From NCBI RefSeq assembly GCF_945859705.1, contig NC_079136.1, forward strand, positions 1,839,501 to 1,903,500: a DNA stretch of 64,000 nt, written 5' to 3'. The notes under the pieces are model-generated. The model was not told the DNA's origin and did no database searches. It saw only the letters and a list, made by a program, of their open reading frames with translations. Every line of letters starts with the position of its first letter. The first letter of the stretch is position 1. Made by a program: the position numbers and the translations under genes. Shown piece by piece: positions 1-12,722 of this stretch. The stretch comes from Episyrphus balteatus. Its lineage: Eukaryota; Arthropoda; Insecta; Diptera; Syrphidae.

Positions 1-115
1 AAAGCATAAAAACTTTTGATTCTGGTAAACAAAACAAAATAACACTGACAAAATAACTAAGAACCAATAAGACTTTGGTGGATAATTTTGGACAATTTTT
101 CATTTCTTAGCCACT

Positions 116-495
116 AAGACCGTCTACAGACGGTCTTCACAAAAATTCGATTTTCACAAAAATTTTGTGTTTCACAAATCAAATAAAAAACAATATAGAA
201 AAATATTATACCTCATTATTTACCAAAAAATTCCCGTGTTGATTGAACTATTGGAAAATATTTTTTTTAATAATTTAATTTGACCAAATTTTCCAATTAA
301 TTTTTACACCTTTTCGCATCAAATTCTTGATAGAATTGACTATATCTATAGAACTATTCTACCCATAGGTTTTCAAACTGGTACTTTTGTAGAGGTAAAT
401 TCAATCTGCATTAAACTTCTTTGGAGGTGGGAGCGGAAAAATTATTCAGTTATAAGACAATTGGATTTAAGCGAAGACCATCTGTAGACGGTCTT
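116..495. mobile_element. MITE-like element with AGACCGTCT ends
   Basis: Near-palindromic 22-base blocks (aagaccgtct...agacggtctt) at 116-137 and 474-495 bound about 380 bp of AT-rich non-coding DNA. Confidence 0.45.
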
Positions 496-989
496 AGGGG
501 TTTAAGGGTTAATTGTATTTTATTTTGTGTTTAATTTTTCGATTTTTGTTTGCTTTTTCAATTTTTGTTTGCTTTGGAAAATTAATTCGTTAAAAAAAAT
601 AAAACATAAAACAGAGAAAGAATTACATTGTATATTTTATTACCTATGTATTTTTATTAAAACCTTTAAATTAAAGCATTCTGTTTTAGACGAAACTCAT
701 TTTTTTCTAATGTTATGGATCTTGAAGTATATGATTTTGTATTTTTTTTTTTTCTTGAATTTTTTTTATGTTTCTGTTTAAGATCACTCACGATGGGACA
801 AAGGCTTGAATAATTTCACCTCCATCCAATTCCATACATTTCAATTATTCCGCATTTAGGTATATTATTAACAGCCACACAAAAAATATAATTTTATCAA
901 ATGAATTCGTATGGCAAAATTGGTTTGATTTGGATTTGTAATTCTTGAAAAACGGCGCACATACAATCGGACAAAAATCGATTCGTTGT

Positions 990-1673
990 TGATGACGACT
1001 GGGGTCGCACGTACTTGCTCTTGCAGTTTAAAACACTTTTATGTTAGTTTACTTGTAGATTTTAAGAGCTGCCGACATTTAGGGCGAAATTTTGTTAAAT
1101 GAAAAATAAAAGGTTTTTTTATTTAACTTTTTTTGAAAAAAAAAAAAAATAAATAAAGATGCAGTTTTATTGCAATAACGTTTGTAAAGTTTAATCAAAA
1201 TCGTTAAAGCCATTTTCGAGTTATTTGGTATAATTTGAAAAATTTGTATGGGAGGTACACTTTTTTGTTTGCAATCGCTTTGAACACTTTTTTGTTGCAA
1301 TTGCTTTGAATATTACGTCTGCAAAGTTTAATCAAAATCGTTAGAGCCGTTTTCGAGTTATTTGGTTTGAATTCAAAAATTTGTATGGGAGGTACACTTT
1401 CTAAGCGAGATATAAAAAAAAACAAAAAAAAACCAACTTTCAAAATTCCATAAAAATCATCTGTATCAAATTTGAAGAAAATCCGTCCACCCGTTAAGGC
1501 TGTGGAAATGTGTACAGATGGACGAACAACCGCACAGACGTACAGACGCACGGACGGAATTACGAGACCCACTTTTTTGGAATTCTCCATCATCGTAATG
1601 TTGGTTTTGATTAAAACCTCAAATTTTTTTTTCGACACGAAACCAATACTTGCCCTATAGAGCAAGTAAAAAG
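990..1673 (-). repeat. Family X dispersed repeat, inverted copy
   Basis: It begins with actggggtcgcacgtacttgc and ends with gccctatagagcaagtaaaa, the reverse of the copies at 3022 and 35186. It contains direct sub-repeats (gtatgggaggtacactttt and a TTTAATCAAAATCGTTA box, each twice). Open frames in it are not coding. Confidence 0.55.
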
Positions 1674-2465
1674 AATTCGACATTTTGAAGACCAAATACA
1701 ACACAAACCTTTATAAAATTCTAACTGACGTAAAACATTCGAAATATGATTATAAACTGACAGTTTTTGTGTTTACTGTCACAAATATCGCAAGGATATT
1801 TTCAAAACTGAAAGTTGGCCAACTTTAGTTTTTTTAAACTCGAGAGTTAAGAAAAAAATAGTGAACGAAATAGATTCTTAACTTTTGTTTTAACTCTCGA
1901 GTTAAAGTCAACTCTCAAGTTACAACTTGATAGTTTGCTTCAAGTTGATCAATAGTGAACAAAATCGCCCTAAGTTATGTTCATCTCCGAGTGAAAGAAA
2001 TGGCCCTTAAACATATAAATCTAGGATATTTTATTTAAAAGAGCTGAGCAGCGAGCTTGTTTTTATTTTAATTTTTATTTATAATTGTTTGCTTATGTTT
2101 TGCTATATCTAGATTACATTATTTTAATAGCTAAATAAATAGTTGAAAAAAATTATATTTCTATACGTAAAGTAATCACCATCACTTTCGGAAGAATTAT
2201 GCATATTACTAAGATCTAACTCCATGGGTAATTCTGCAATTTAACTATTGTTAACCAAGTAAAATTTATATTTAGATCACTTTTTGAGAATTGAAATGCA
2301 GCACTAGTTTTGATGCTCCAAATTTAAAGATCTGACGTTATAAGTAAATGAATAAACAAGCCGGTAATTAAATTCAACATCTTTCTATCGAAAAAACACC
2401 TAGGTATAGGCAAATCAAAAAACCTTATTATGTTTTTTGCATGGAATAAAAGTTAATATACACTG
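1674..2465. other. Non-coding AT-rich stretch
   Basis: No gene seen. It contains short inverted motifs of the type actctcgagttaa around 1835-1920 and nothing else I can assign. Confidence 0.5.
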
Positions 2466-2881
2466 CTAGGCATACAGTACCAGCTGTACTTCGAAAGATA
2501 AAGATTTTTTTGTTCCAAGAATCAGTTCTTTAAACGAGTCCATATTTATTTCCCGACCAGCAGCGATTGTTGTCAAAATTAATGCAAATTTAAAGGTGAG
2601 ATTCTTATCTATTGGGGTTATTTTGGAACTTAACTTTGGATTCGAAAAAGAACGTCGACTAGTATTGACATCATTTGTTGTGCCATAACCAGGTTTGGGT
2701 ATGTCCACCAGAAATCCCATTTTTGCCTAAAGTTCTCTAGATTAATTTTTTTTCTTTCATCAAACAGAAGCTTTTGTTCTGGTCTACCAACTTGCCAAAA
2801 AAAATTAATGTGAAGCCATCGTTGGTTATCCTTCATTAAGCCCTCCTTCTTTCTCTGGCAATGCTGCCATTTTTGCTTCAA
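2466..2881 (-). pseudogene. Broken transposon-associated ORF fragment
   Basis: Two overlapping minus frames (2881-2630 and 2720-2466) read as one protein interrupted by a frameshift near 2700: a basic N-terminal part, then VDIPKPGYGTTNDVNTSRR and KITPIDKNLTFKF. Similar blocks occur in repetitive, transposon-linked proteins of arthropods, as far as I recall. Catalytic residues are not visible. Family assignment is tentative. Confidence 0.4.
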
Positions 2882-3021
2882 ACTGACACAAAAAGCCTCA
2901 AAATTTCCTTAAATTTCGCATTTTCTCCTTCTTTAAGCTTTTTCAATCCAAATAACTGCTTAATTTTTTTGGAAAATTTTGAAATTTTCACAATCGAGCC
3001 ATATTGTGAACAAGTCACCAT

Positions 3022-4712
3022 TTTTACTTGCGATATAGGTACTATAGGGCAAGTTTAGGATTCTTAAAAAAAATCGAACTCGAGATAACAATTTTACATG
3101 ACATTACCATGATGGAGAATGCCAAAAAAAGTGGGTCCGGCAATTCTGTCTGTCTGTAAGAACCTCGAGCCTAAACTACTGAAGTGATTTTCTTTAAACT
3201 TGGTAGTTAACAGTTTTGGGTGATTCCCTAGGGAACAAATTAAAGTTTTTTTTTTAGGACCAAAACTAACGGTACCTGTCATATAACGGAAACAGAAAAG
3301 TTGATTTATTCCAAAAAACGGCTCTAACGATTTTGATTAAAAATTTTCTGCTTACTGTTACAGATAAGAGCCTACTTTGATAATAAAAAAAATATTTTTT
3401 GTACCGTTATTAAAGGTACCTGCCATAGAACGGTTTTTTGGATTTATGAATTTCTCATAAACGACAAAACAGATTTCGACCAAATTTTTAATACAGAAAC
3501 GTTTAAACAATCATTACACTGCACAACAAGGTTTTGGATGAATAAACTATACAATACTTTTCCAAGGGTTTTTGGTGTGCTGAACTCGAATCCGGTTTCA
3601 GAAATATTCTATCAGCTCTAGTTTTTGAAATATTGGCCATTAGAAAATGCAAAAACACGTTTTTTGGCTGATAGCTCTGGTCAACAAAATTTGACTGTTT
3701 TTGAGGTTGTGCTATGATGTGGGATACCTTATTTCAATATAATTTTTAACGGGTTCTAAAAGTTCTTCTTTGAAAATCTGTTTAAATCTTTCCGATATCT
3801 GTTTTATAATCCGAGATATCTTAAGTTTGAGCACTTGTGTTTTGGCTTATTTTATCAATAACGTTATTTCAAACTGCACTAACTTCAAATTAAAATATCT
3901 CGGAATATAAAAAAGATATCGCAAAGATTTAAACAGATTTTTAAAGAAGAAAAGCAATTCTTATACAAACCTTCAAAAAGAGTGTTGAAAAAAGTTCCTT
4001 CACATTGCAGTATAACTTCAGAAACAGGTGTTTTTGCATTTTCTAGCGGTAATATTTTAAAAACGGGAGCTGATAGAATATTTCTGAATTCGAATTCGAG
4101 CTCAGCACATCAAAAATCTTTGAAAAAGTATTGTTTGGTTTATTCATCATACAAAAACTTTAATTTTGTTGTGCAGTGTTATTTAAAAAAATTTTTAATT
4201 TTTCAAAAAACACATTTTTGGATTTTTAAAAAATTTTTCAAATTTTTTTTTTTTTTTTTCAAAAATCAATTTTTTCTAAACGGGTTGGTAAAAAATTTTG
4301 AAATTCCGTTTTTATGTTTAAATTAATTATTTCTTCAAAATGGCATACCAACTTTTTTTTTTAAATGTTAAAAATTTTTTATATATAAAAAATTATTTTT
4401 TTTAAAACGGCTCTAACGATTTTCGAAAAAAAATTTCTAAAAATTCCTTTTTATACAAGAAATAAAATGGCATACTTAGTTTTTTGTAAAAGACCATTTA
4501 AAACGGTATTTAATAATTTATAAAAAAAGATTTTATTTTTTTTTGTACCACTTATGAAATTGAAAAGCGTATGGACTAATAAATAATTGCAAACAATTTT
4601 ATTGCATTTTGAGCTTTCATATATTTGGGATCACTTACCAATTAATTTCAAGTTCCGCTAAAATAGTTGTATTTTTTAATTATTACTAAAGTCGTCCCAC
4701 TGTGCGACCCCC
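3022..4712 (+). repeat. Family X dispersed repeat, interrupted
   Basis: It starts ttttacttgcgatataggt and ends near cgtcccactgtgcgacc. It is split by the palindromic element at 3515-4179. The conserved boxes AACGGTACCTG and GGCTCTAACGATTTT are present. Confidence 0.6.
3515..4179. mobile_element. Palindromic element nested in family X repeat
   Basis: ACACTGCACAACAA at 3515 is mirrored by TTGTTGTGCAGTGT ending at 4179. Internal sequence is also largely inverted (for example gaaatattctatcagctc against gagctgatagaatatttc). Flanking TTA on each side may be the target duplication. Confidence 0.65.
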
Positions 4713-4774
4713 AAATAAATAATAAGTTTGACGATTTTTATATCAGTTAAAGAACTAATTCTGTAGATGCTTGT

Positions 4775-4875
4775 AAAAAGCTCCAAGTTCCTTTGATGAA
4801 ATTAATTCTCAGTGTGAAGCTGCAAAATGGCTTGAAGCTGTTGATGATGAACTTTGTTCAATGCAAATTTTAACG
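4775..4875 (+). mobile_element. Copia-type pol fragment, part 1
   Basis: One frame reads APSSFDEIN then CEAAKWLEAVDDEL, the block that opens the Copia-family reverse transcriptase domain. The expected next segment appears only at 6838, so the element seems split by later insertions. Confidence 0.5.
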
Positions 4876-5202
4876 AAAATTGTCAAAGTTTTGACTCTTT
4901 GAAAACCTTTTCCTACTTGACTGATATAAATTTTGATGTTAATTTTGACAACATATCTAAGTTTATACATATGTTAACTTGACGAGGATGGAATCATAAG
5001 TTTCAAGAACGGAATAAGTCCACTTTGGAAAACTGTTGGCAAAACGCAAAAAACTTAATCGGGTCTTTTTTTCCATTTTTCAACTATTTGACCTATAGAT
5101 TCTCATTTCTTCGTCAATTTTGCTCCAATCGACTTCAAATTTTGACACAATACTCTTGCATTACTATGCATTCAGATTACAAAAAATAAAAAAATCTAAT
5201 TA

Positions 5203-5292
5203 AATATTTTGATTGTTTCCTTGGCAATTTTTGAAATAACTTTAAAAATCAGTAATTAAAATAAAAATTGTCAAGAAAACAATCAAAATTTA
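5203..5292. repeat. Small inverted repeat
   Basis: aaatattttgattgtttcct is mirrored by aagaaaacaatcaaaattt, with complementary sequence between. About 90 bp, non-coding. Confidence 0.45.
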
Positions 5293-5394
5293 TTGATACA
5301 AATTTTAAACCAAACTTTAGAACTTGGTACACTTTTACATCTCAGTACCTACTTTTTGTGAAAGCTTAATTTCAACATAGGAGAACTTGGCTCT

Positions 5395-6822
5395 TTTTTT
5401 AACAGTAATGTTTTTGTTGTGATTTATTCTTTTCTTCAAACTAATTTTGATTTTTCACCCTCTGTAACTTCGACAGCCAAAAATTTTTTTTTCTTTTGTT
5501 TCGCCTTAGAAGATATGTCTACGTCTAAAGATGCCATTACATTAAAAAGTCATTTTCGCAAAAAAAGGGGAAAAGTATACCTTGTCCAGACGGTGTACCT
5601 TCTATTATTTTGAAAAAATGTTTTAACCAATTGTTGTCACCTCTTTCCTTGCTCTTTAATTGTTTGAGTCTTTCAGTGTATTTCCATGTATTTGGAAAAA
5701 AGCATTTATAAACAATTAAAAACTATAGACCCATTGCAAAATTATTGTCCCAAATTAACATGGGTTTACTAAAGTCCGATCTAATGTGATTTTTCTCATG
5801 GAGTTTACCGAAAATTGCATTAAATAAGAAACAGCTAGATTGCGTCTTTACAGAAGCATTTGACTTGAATTTAGTGATAGTTTTTACTTGGTTTCAATCT
5901 TATTTACAGAATAGATCAGTTATTTTTAACCGTTGCCCATCAAACTACTTCCTTGTTAGTTCGGGAATACCTCAAAGTAGATACTTGGGCCCTTTACTTT
6001 TTATTTTATTTATAAATGACTTGCCATCCGTATTGAAATATTTAGACTGCCTCATTTATGCCGATAATGTCAATAAATGTAATTATATAAGTTTTACAAG
6101 AAAGCTATCAAGCACTCCCTTCAACTATTTGTTTAATGGGGTCCCTTTGTCACATGTACGTCAAGTTTCTGACCTTGGTGTCTTAGTTGATCGTAAACTG
6201 GAATTTATTCAACACATCAACTCCATAACTAATAAAGCCAATTCACTTGTTGGTTGGATTAAGAGAGAGTCGCGTCAGTTTTCAGATCCTTTTATTACAA
6301 AACAATTATTTATAACTTTTGTCAGACCCATTCTGGAGTACGAATGTCAGGTTTGGTCGCCCCATTATGAGTGTCATAAGCCAAGGTTGGAAAGGGTCCA
6401 AAAAAGATTTTTGGGCTTTGTTTTATGAGGCCAAGGCTGGGATAACTCTTATGGCCTGCCTCCATACACCGACAGACTTAAACTTATTGACATAAATTAA
6501 TTAATGGGAAAGTAGACTCTTTGCACATTTTGTCTCACATTAATATTAATATTCCTCAACGTAATTTCAGAAATGTCCCAAATATAATATTTATCTCTAA
6601 CTATCGTACTAATTACAAACGATTTTCTCCTTTAAATGTAAGGTTCAATTTATTTAATTTTTTTAATAGTAATTTTTTTTTTAACTTGTTTGACCAATCG
6701 TTCAATTTTTCAACTTAATTTCAATCAAGGTTTTACTCTTTTATGTAATTTTTAAATTAAATTCGTTATACATCTATGTAAATGAAGCTAGTACTTAACT
6801 GTGTTAAATAAAAAAAAAATCA
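5395..6822 (+). mobile_element. Truncated non-LTR retrotransposon (Jockey/CR1-like)
   Basis: Reverse-transcriptase landmarks occur in order but in shifting frames: a PDGVPS-like block near 5590, NYRPIAKL-like near 5730, HGFTK then LMEFTENC near 5760-5815, and WFQSYLQNR, GPLLFILFINDLP and YADN in the open frame 5865-6428. A segment between palm motifs is deleted and the catalytic YADD is YADN. The C-terminal connection region (VRPILEYECQVWSP) is intact. A 3' UTR ends in AAATAAAAAAAAA at about 6806-6819. It is dead and 5' truncated. Confidence 0.75.
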
Positions 6823-6837
6823 ATCAAGTTTGAGAGG

Positions 6838-7110
6838 TAGTCAAGAAACCCAAGAACGTAAAATTTTTAAACCCAAGTGGATTTTCCAAATAAAAGTAAA
6901 CCAAGACTAAAAGCCCACAAGATATAAAGCCAGATTGGTAAGGAATACTTGGCTGAAATAGATTATGAAGTAACATACTCGCCTATAGCAAAATTGAAAA
7001 CAATTAGAATTGTGTAAGCGGCTGGACTACACAAAAATCTAATTTTTCATTAAATAGACGTTAAAACTCGTTTTCCAGATTTATGTTTTGAACTTGGATT
7101 AATGGAAAAG
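6838..7110 (+). mobile_element. Copia-type pol fragment, part 2
   Basis: Shifted frames give KPKWIFQIKVN, YKARLV, then YSPIAKLKTIRIV and H-IDVKT, the conserved Copia-family reverse-transcriptase succession. Stops interrupt it, and the YVDD box is missing. Confidence 0.6.
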
Positions 7111-7851
7111 GGTATTGAAAACTATAGCAATCGTTTGTAAATATTTTATATTGAGAAAACTTATGGGCGATTTCTTCATAGAGTCATAGCGCTAATACCG
7201 GTACTAGTCCTAAAGTAAGTACTCAAATCACTATCAACTAATTTTTTCACCCAAGTATTAGGTCCTAAAATTTGTTTAATTTAGGACCGAGTACTAGTTA
7301 GGACTTGGTCCTAGCTAGCTCCTAAAAATCGGCTAGTACCTGATTATTATACCAATTATTGTAAGTACTCAAATCAGTACCAAGTAATTTCTTCACAAAA
7401 GTACTAAGCCCTAGTACTGTCAAATTGGTACCGAGTATTAGTTAGGACTCGGTTTTTTTTAGGACCTAAAAATTGGAATAATGAAAAAAAAAAACACTCC
7501 TGGATGAAAAAGTATCAAAAATATATATCGATCCTTCTAAAAGTGATAAACAAGTCAAGAAAGATGGGCTTTGCGTAGACGTTCTCCATTTGCATTTCTC
7601 GACGCCCGACAATGCTGGAAGCCATTTTCGAGTAAAGTTACACTCATATTCGGAGGCTATGTGCAAGCTCGTCAACAAGTAGTCATAGTTTAATAATGCG
7701 ATTCGCGCCAATGACTTTTATGAAACATAAAAACAAAAAAAAATGCGCCTTTAAAAACTGTTATTTTTATTGAATTATGTAGATTTGAACATCGGTATGC
7801 AAACTGTCTTTTTTATTTCTTACCGGCTGCGCCAATGTTATAACTCCTTCG

Positions 7852-9079
7852 CAGTGTTGCCAGGATCGGCTATTTATAGCCAAACCGGCTCCTTCAAGTT
7901 TTCTCTGGCTCCTTCAAATTCTGATTTCCGATTTATCAAAATTTGGCTCCTTAAGTTTTCAATTTGGCGATTTTTGGCTCCTTCAAAATTAAAAACTTTT
8001 ATAATAAAAGTATGTACTTGATTATTATGATCACGCCTTAAAAGTCTTTGAAGTAGAACTAAACTTCTTCGAAGTAGAATCTGACACGTCTTGCTGAAAA
8101 GCGCAATTGTGAATGTACCTACTTCCATTTTCATTCATATATGAGGCGTTCAGAATTATAATGGGTGAAGTCCACTTCTCTTTAGGTTGGATGTTTTAAG
8201 GTCTTAAGGGTTTCGTTTTATGTCAAATAAAATAAAAGAAAGAAATTTTGGAGATATAGAGCTATCGATCTGTGAAACATTTATTTCAAAAGTTCCTTCA
8301 GTTTCTGAGAAAAAGCTTCTTTAAGTTCAGAAGAATGCACAAATTTCAAATGGACTTGACCCATTATTTTCTGAACGCCTCATATTTTGTTTCCACTTTT
8401 CCACAATGTATATTTGTTTTGTTATTTATTACTAAAATAAAAATTAAAGAATCTAACTTGAAGTCTGGGGTGGAATCGTGTAAGATGATTTTTGATAGTT
8501 GACTGTCAAATTCAAGAAAATTCGTCTGTGTAAGATGATAGTCAAAAGTTACTATCATATTTTTTTGAATTTTTCAGCTGACACCTATTTAGGTGTCAAT
8601 TTGATACAATTTAACATTTGTAGCATATTTTTTTCATGGTTTTCGCGGTGCTTTTACTTTGTTTGGGAAAAATGAATATTTTTGTGCCTGTGCAATTATT
8701 TTAAGACTACAAAATTAAAATAAAGTAACTGAATATGAAATAGAAAATAGAAGAGTCAGACTTGAGGAACAGATTAAATTATATTTTACATCCCCGACTC
8801 AAAGTAATGTGCAATCACACCTTTGTACACAAAAAAAAATAATTTGAAATAATATAAATAAATTTAATACCGAGTATTATTTATTTTTTAATTTTTTGTT
8901 TTTGTTATTATATATCTAAGTTAATTTGAAGTTGGAAAAAAATGATAAAAAAAAATTTTTTTAAATGGTACAAAATACATTAATATGAGTTTTTATGAAC
9001 AATTTTTGAAATTGGCGATTTTTGGCTCCAAGATTTCTAAAATTCGGCTCCTTGCCTCTAAAATTCTCTGGCAACACTG
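7852..9079. mobile_element. hAT-type element with 8-bp target-site duplication
   Basis: Terminal inverted repeats CAGTGTTGCCA / TGGCAACACTG are flanked by identical 8-bp ctccttcg at 7844-7851 and 9080-9087, diagnostic of hAT transposition. The 1228-bp interior has no transposase and contains GGCTCCTT repeats at both ends plus a nested element at 8143-8381. Non-autonomous. Confidence 0.85.
8143..8381. mobile_element. MITE nested in the hAT element
   Basis: GAGGCGTTCAGAA at 8143 is mirrored by TTCTGAACGCCTC ending at 8381, extending inward through ATGGGT/ACCCAT. About 240 bp, non-coding, flanked by AT-rich ATA/TAT. Confidence 0.65.
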
Positions 9080-9087
9080 CTCCTTCG

Positions 9088-9602
9088 ATTGTTATAACAA
9101 TAATATGATTATTTTTCCTATAGGCGACTGATGGTGCATCCGTTGTTAGCCCAGATTATTGAAGAAATTTTAAATACATCTAATTTGGTCATACAAATGA
9201 ATGTTCTAAATACACGGGATTCTGTTTTTACAGGAAATCCTGCTTTAAAATTCAGAATCTTCTAATAGTGATGATCGTGACATAAAATACCATTTTTAGG
9301 TACCACATCTTGTTAAGAATGTCTAGTTATTTTGGCTGTATCTTTTTTCGAAGCCTTTAAAATTTTTCAATAACCCGAAATACATTTTTCAATAACCCGA
9401 ATCAAATAAATATTTGTTGTGGGATTTCATATTTTCTTTTTTTTAACAACAATTTTTGGTAGATATCAGCATTTACCCTTTACAATATTAACGAGCATGT
9501 TCAGTTCTAATTTATTTTTATATGTTTTTTTTAAATATTCACTCGAGAATCTGTACTTTACTTTTAAAAAACATTAAAATCTTTTTTTGTAACTTATTTC
9601 AG
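9088..9602. other. Non-coding stretch
   Basis: No gene or complete repeat seen. AT-rich, with scattered stops in all frames. Confidence 0.5.
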
Positions 9603-10131
9603 ATGTTCCATCAAATTTCAAGAAGATGCGGCGCCAACATAAGACATACACTCTGTGGAAGTTCAGAGTGTAAAAACCAGGGTAAGTAATTTTTTTCTAA
9701 TTTATTAGTAAAAACAATTAACGATATGTAATGATTGATGTAGACTGAACTTAGAGAAAAAAAAATTCCGACAGCATTTTTGTATGAAAAACAAAATGCA
9801 ATTCGAGTCTGAATTCCGCCTTATTAAATACCTTAGAAAAAAAATTTTAAATCGTTAGCCTTTTTATGGTTACTTAAACGCATTTGCAAAAAATATTTCA
9901 TTTATCTCAAAAGTTCTACTTCATTTGAAGCATTACACACAAAAATTTTAATCGTTTGAGAATAGTCAGTTATATTTTCTGTTTCTTCAAAAATTTCAAT
10001 TTTTCCTCTAGGGAATATCGAGTAATTCATAACTACCAACTTTCGGTAAATACGGTTGGGATCTTTTGGCAGACTGCGATGCAAATGCCCATCATCTGCA
10101 ATGGGGCAGTACAGACACAAATACAAGAGGT
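9603..10131 (+). other. Two short exon-like segments with good splice sites
   Basis: 9603-9681 lies between ttatttcag and gtaagtaat. About 10013-10131 lies between cctctag and gtgagtcac. The first has an open frame from ATG with Cys-rich residues (RRCGAN, LCGSSECKN), but joining the two in phase gives a stop after a few codons. Possibly a decayed gene or a non-coding transcript. Not placed in any family. Confidence 0.25.
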
Positions 10132-10139
10132 GAGTCACT

Positions 10140-11840
10140 TTTTTGTTTTATAATTAAAAATAACATTTTGATACTAAATAAAGGTAATGAAAAAACCCTC
10201 ATTACCAAAAAGAGGTGCTTGGTGTGGCACGAACTCTGACTCTATTGAAATAAGTAACTTAGAAGTTTGTAAAGTAGATTACCATTTTTTTTTTTTTTTT
10301 CATCTATCACTAACGTATTATTGTTGACCCCTAAAATGCAGTTATTCCTTGACCAACCAAATTTATTGATGATCAAATGCATTTCAAAATTAAAGCTGAA
10401 CAAAGCTGCGATTTAGTTTCTTATTTTAAGTTTTCAAATCTTTCAAGTTTTTATTAATAAAAGTGTTTTATACATCAATTTTGATATCAAAATGGCAGTG
10501 ATTCGTGAAGCTATTATCTTTGTTTAACCTGTGTCCGTGTAAGTTTCCTAGACAAAAAATGTAGAGCAAGTGTAAAAATAATTTTTCAAAAAACTGTGCT
10601 CCAAAGATATTTTGGACAATATAAATCGGTATTTTACATTGTTTAGAATCCAAATTGTGACTTTGAGTAGCTGAGAGTGTCTTCTTTTTAGAAATGTATA
10701 AAGTGCCAAGTACTTTTTAGATTCATTTTTGAAATTTGGTGTTCCCATTTCAAATATGTCCGGAACAATAAATTGCTGGCACACCTTTTAAAGAAAATGG
10801 AGGTTAAAAACCCTTTAAATCAACTTTAATCAAAAACAATACAAAACGGAATTTGTCAGGAAGGCATAAGGAGAGGATTCTTTTAAAATGGAGGATTCTA
10901 ATAAAGTAGTTTCGGAGGATCGGCTTGATGGAGTTGAATGTTTTAAAGTAGAAAAAAATGATGAAAATAATTTTGTGGAAACATCAGAAATATAATCTGG
11001 GCCAGGAAGACCAAAAAAGATTTTATAGCTGTGAGGAACACTCTGAGCGTGTCAAAGTGGGGCATTTGATTGAAAACAACTCCGAGTGCAGCCCAGTAAC
11101 AACTCAATAGAGTAGTAATTGTATTGGAGCAGAGGTAATTAACAACAACACTTGTTGCAGAATCATCTAAAAAAGAACTTTACATACCGGAAAAAACGTC
11201 GAGTATAATACGAACAGGGATTTACTCAACATGCTACTCATAACTTCAGATCCATTAATAAATTTATTTTGGGTAAAAATTTTAATGATGCATAAAATTC
11301 ACGCCTTATCCAAAATTGATTTGCCACTTCACATGATTTTTGACTTTCGACTGATCGCGTTGCACTTCTGTGACAGAATAAATCCGTTTGCTATCAAGCT
11401 TTTCCAAAAATAACGCACGAAAGTGAAAGAGGACATCTATCAACTTGGCATCTGGCAAATGATAGATCTAGCTGAAGAAGCTTTTTGATTGAGGCCCAAA
11501 TCCACAATGGATTGTAGCCGCCTTAAGGCGCTGTATACCTTTAGTAAGTAAGTCAGTAGATTAATTTACAGAATAACTCGCAATCAATAACAGCGGCATA
11601 AGTTTTATAGAATAATCAACAAGAGGAGAAAATAATTTGTCGCCCTGGAATTGGGTTGCCGTATATGCAATTGAAAATCTACATATGTATATACGACAAC
11701 CCAGTTCTAGGGAGAAGAATTGTTTTCCAAAGATATGTTGATTTGTGTGCAAGCAAGTGTGGAAAAAAGGAATTTTCGTAAAAAAAAACTACCTGTCCTT
11801 ATTAATACTGGTCACAACAACTGCTAAATTGTTAATTGGT
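10140..11840. other. Non-coding, possibly containing a degraded retroelement
   Basis: Around 10890-11010 a frame reads MEDSNKVV... ending SGPGRPKK before stops, weakly reminiscent of the linker before Copia reverse transcriptase. Otherwise nothing is recognisable. Confidence 0.3.
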
Positions 11841-11859
11841 ATCTCTTGATACCAATTGA

Positions 11860-12722
11860 ATCATTTATTTTCAAAACATGATAAGTCCATGATTTTAAAT
11901 GTGAGTTGCAAAATGTATAAAAAATATATCCTGTAGAACTTTCTCCTAACTACAAAATACAGTTTGGTATTTACTTTTTGGACCGATAGTTCAAAAAATA
12001 AATAAATACTTTTTTAAATAAACGAATGTGAAATTAGTTTTAAAATGTATATTAGGGTGGAGTGATTTTATTTTTGTTTTTTTATTTTCGAATTGGCATA
12101 GTAATAAAAAGTTGCGCTCTTTATAAATGCGCTATTTATAAATTTAAAAGAAAATTTATATTGAACCTTATTTTTCCCCCATTTAATTTAAAGGTCAAAA
12201 ATTCCCCTTTTTAAGCATTCAGAGGGCTTGGGGCACCTCAAAATGAAATTATTTAAAAATTTTAAGTATACAGTTTTGTTCGTTTATAAAAACCGCAACT
12301 TTTAATTACTATGCCAATCCGAAAATAAAAAATTAAAATAAAATCGCTCCACCTTAATGTATATACAATTTTTTTGTTAAGCCTCAGTTTAACAAACAGT
12401 TGTATGTTTGATTAGATTACAATGTTCAAAGTGCTTATTTAACTTTGGACTTGAGATTTTCAACCAGTAGTCAGCTCTATTATAAGTATTCAACTACACA
12501 TAAGGAAGCTGCTGTTTATTTTCAAAAGATGATAAGTCCCGAACTTTTATCGTGTTTTGCTTATAAAAAAATATTTTGCGTATCTGTAAGATCGGATATT
12601 GATGGAGTAGAAACTTTATATTTTGAAAGCAGGTGCGGTTATCCCTAGATTACAAATTTAGTTAAAAAAAAACGAATTTTGAAAAAAATGGACTTATTAT
12701 GTTTTGAAAATAAATGATTCAA
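11860..12722. mobile_element. Inverted-repeat element carrying a nested hAT MITE
   Basis: TTGAATCATTTATTTTCAAA near 11860 is mirrored by TTTGAAAATAAATGATTCAA ending near 12722. The MITE at 12053-12356 lies inside. Confidence 0.55.
12053..12356. mobile_element. 304-bp hAT-type MITE with 8-bp target-site duplication
   Basis: Ends TAGGGTGGAG / CTCCACCTTA (one mismatch), long inverted arms (ttcgaattggcatagtaat / attactatgccaatccgaa) and identical 8-bp flanks atgtatat at 12045-12052 and 12357-12364. No coding capacity. Confidence 0.85.

Noticed and set aside
3982..4326. 114-residue plus open frame
   Set aside because: It spans the end of a palindromic element and a T-rich tract inside the family X repeat. 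Not coding.
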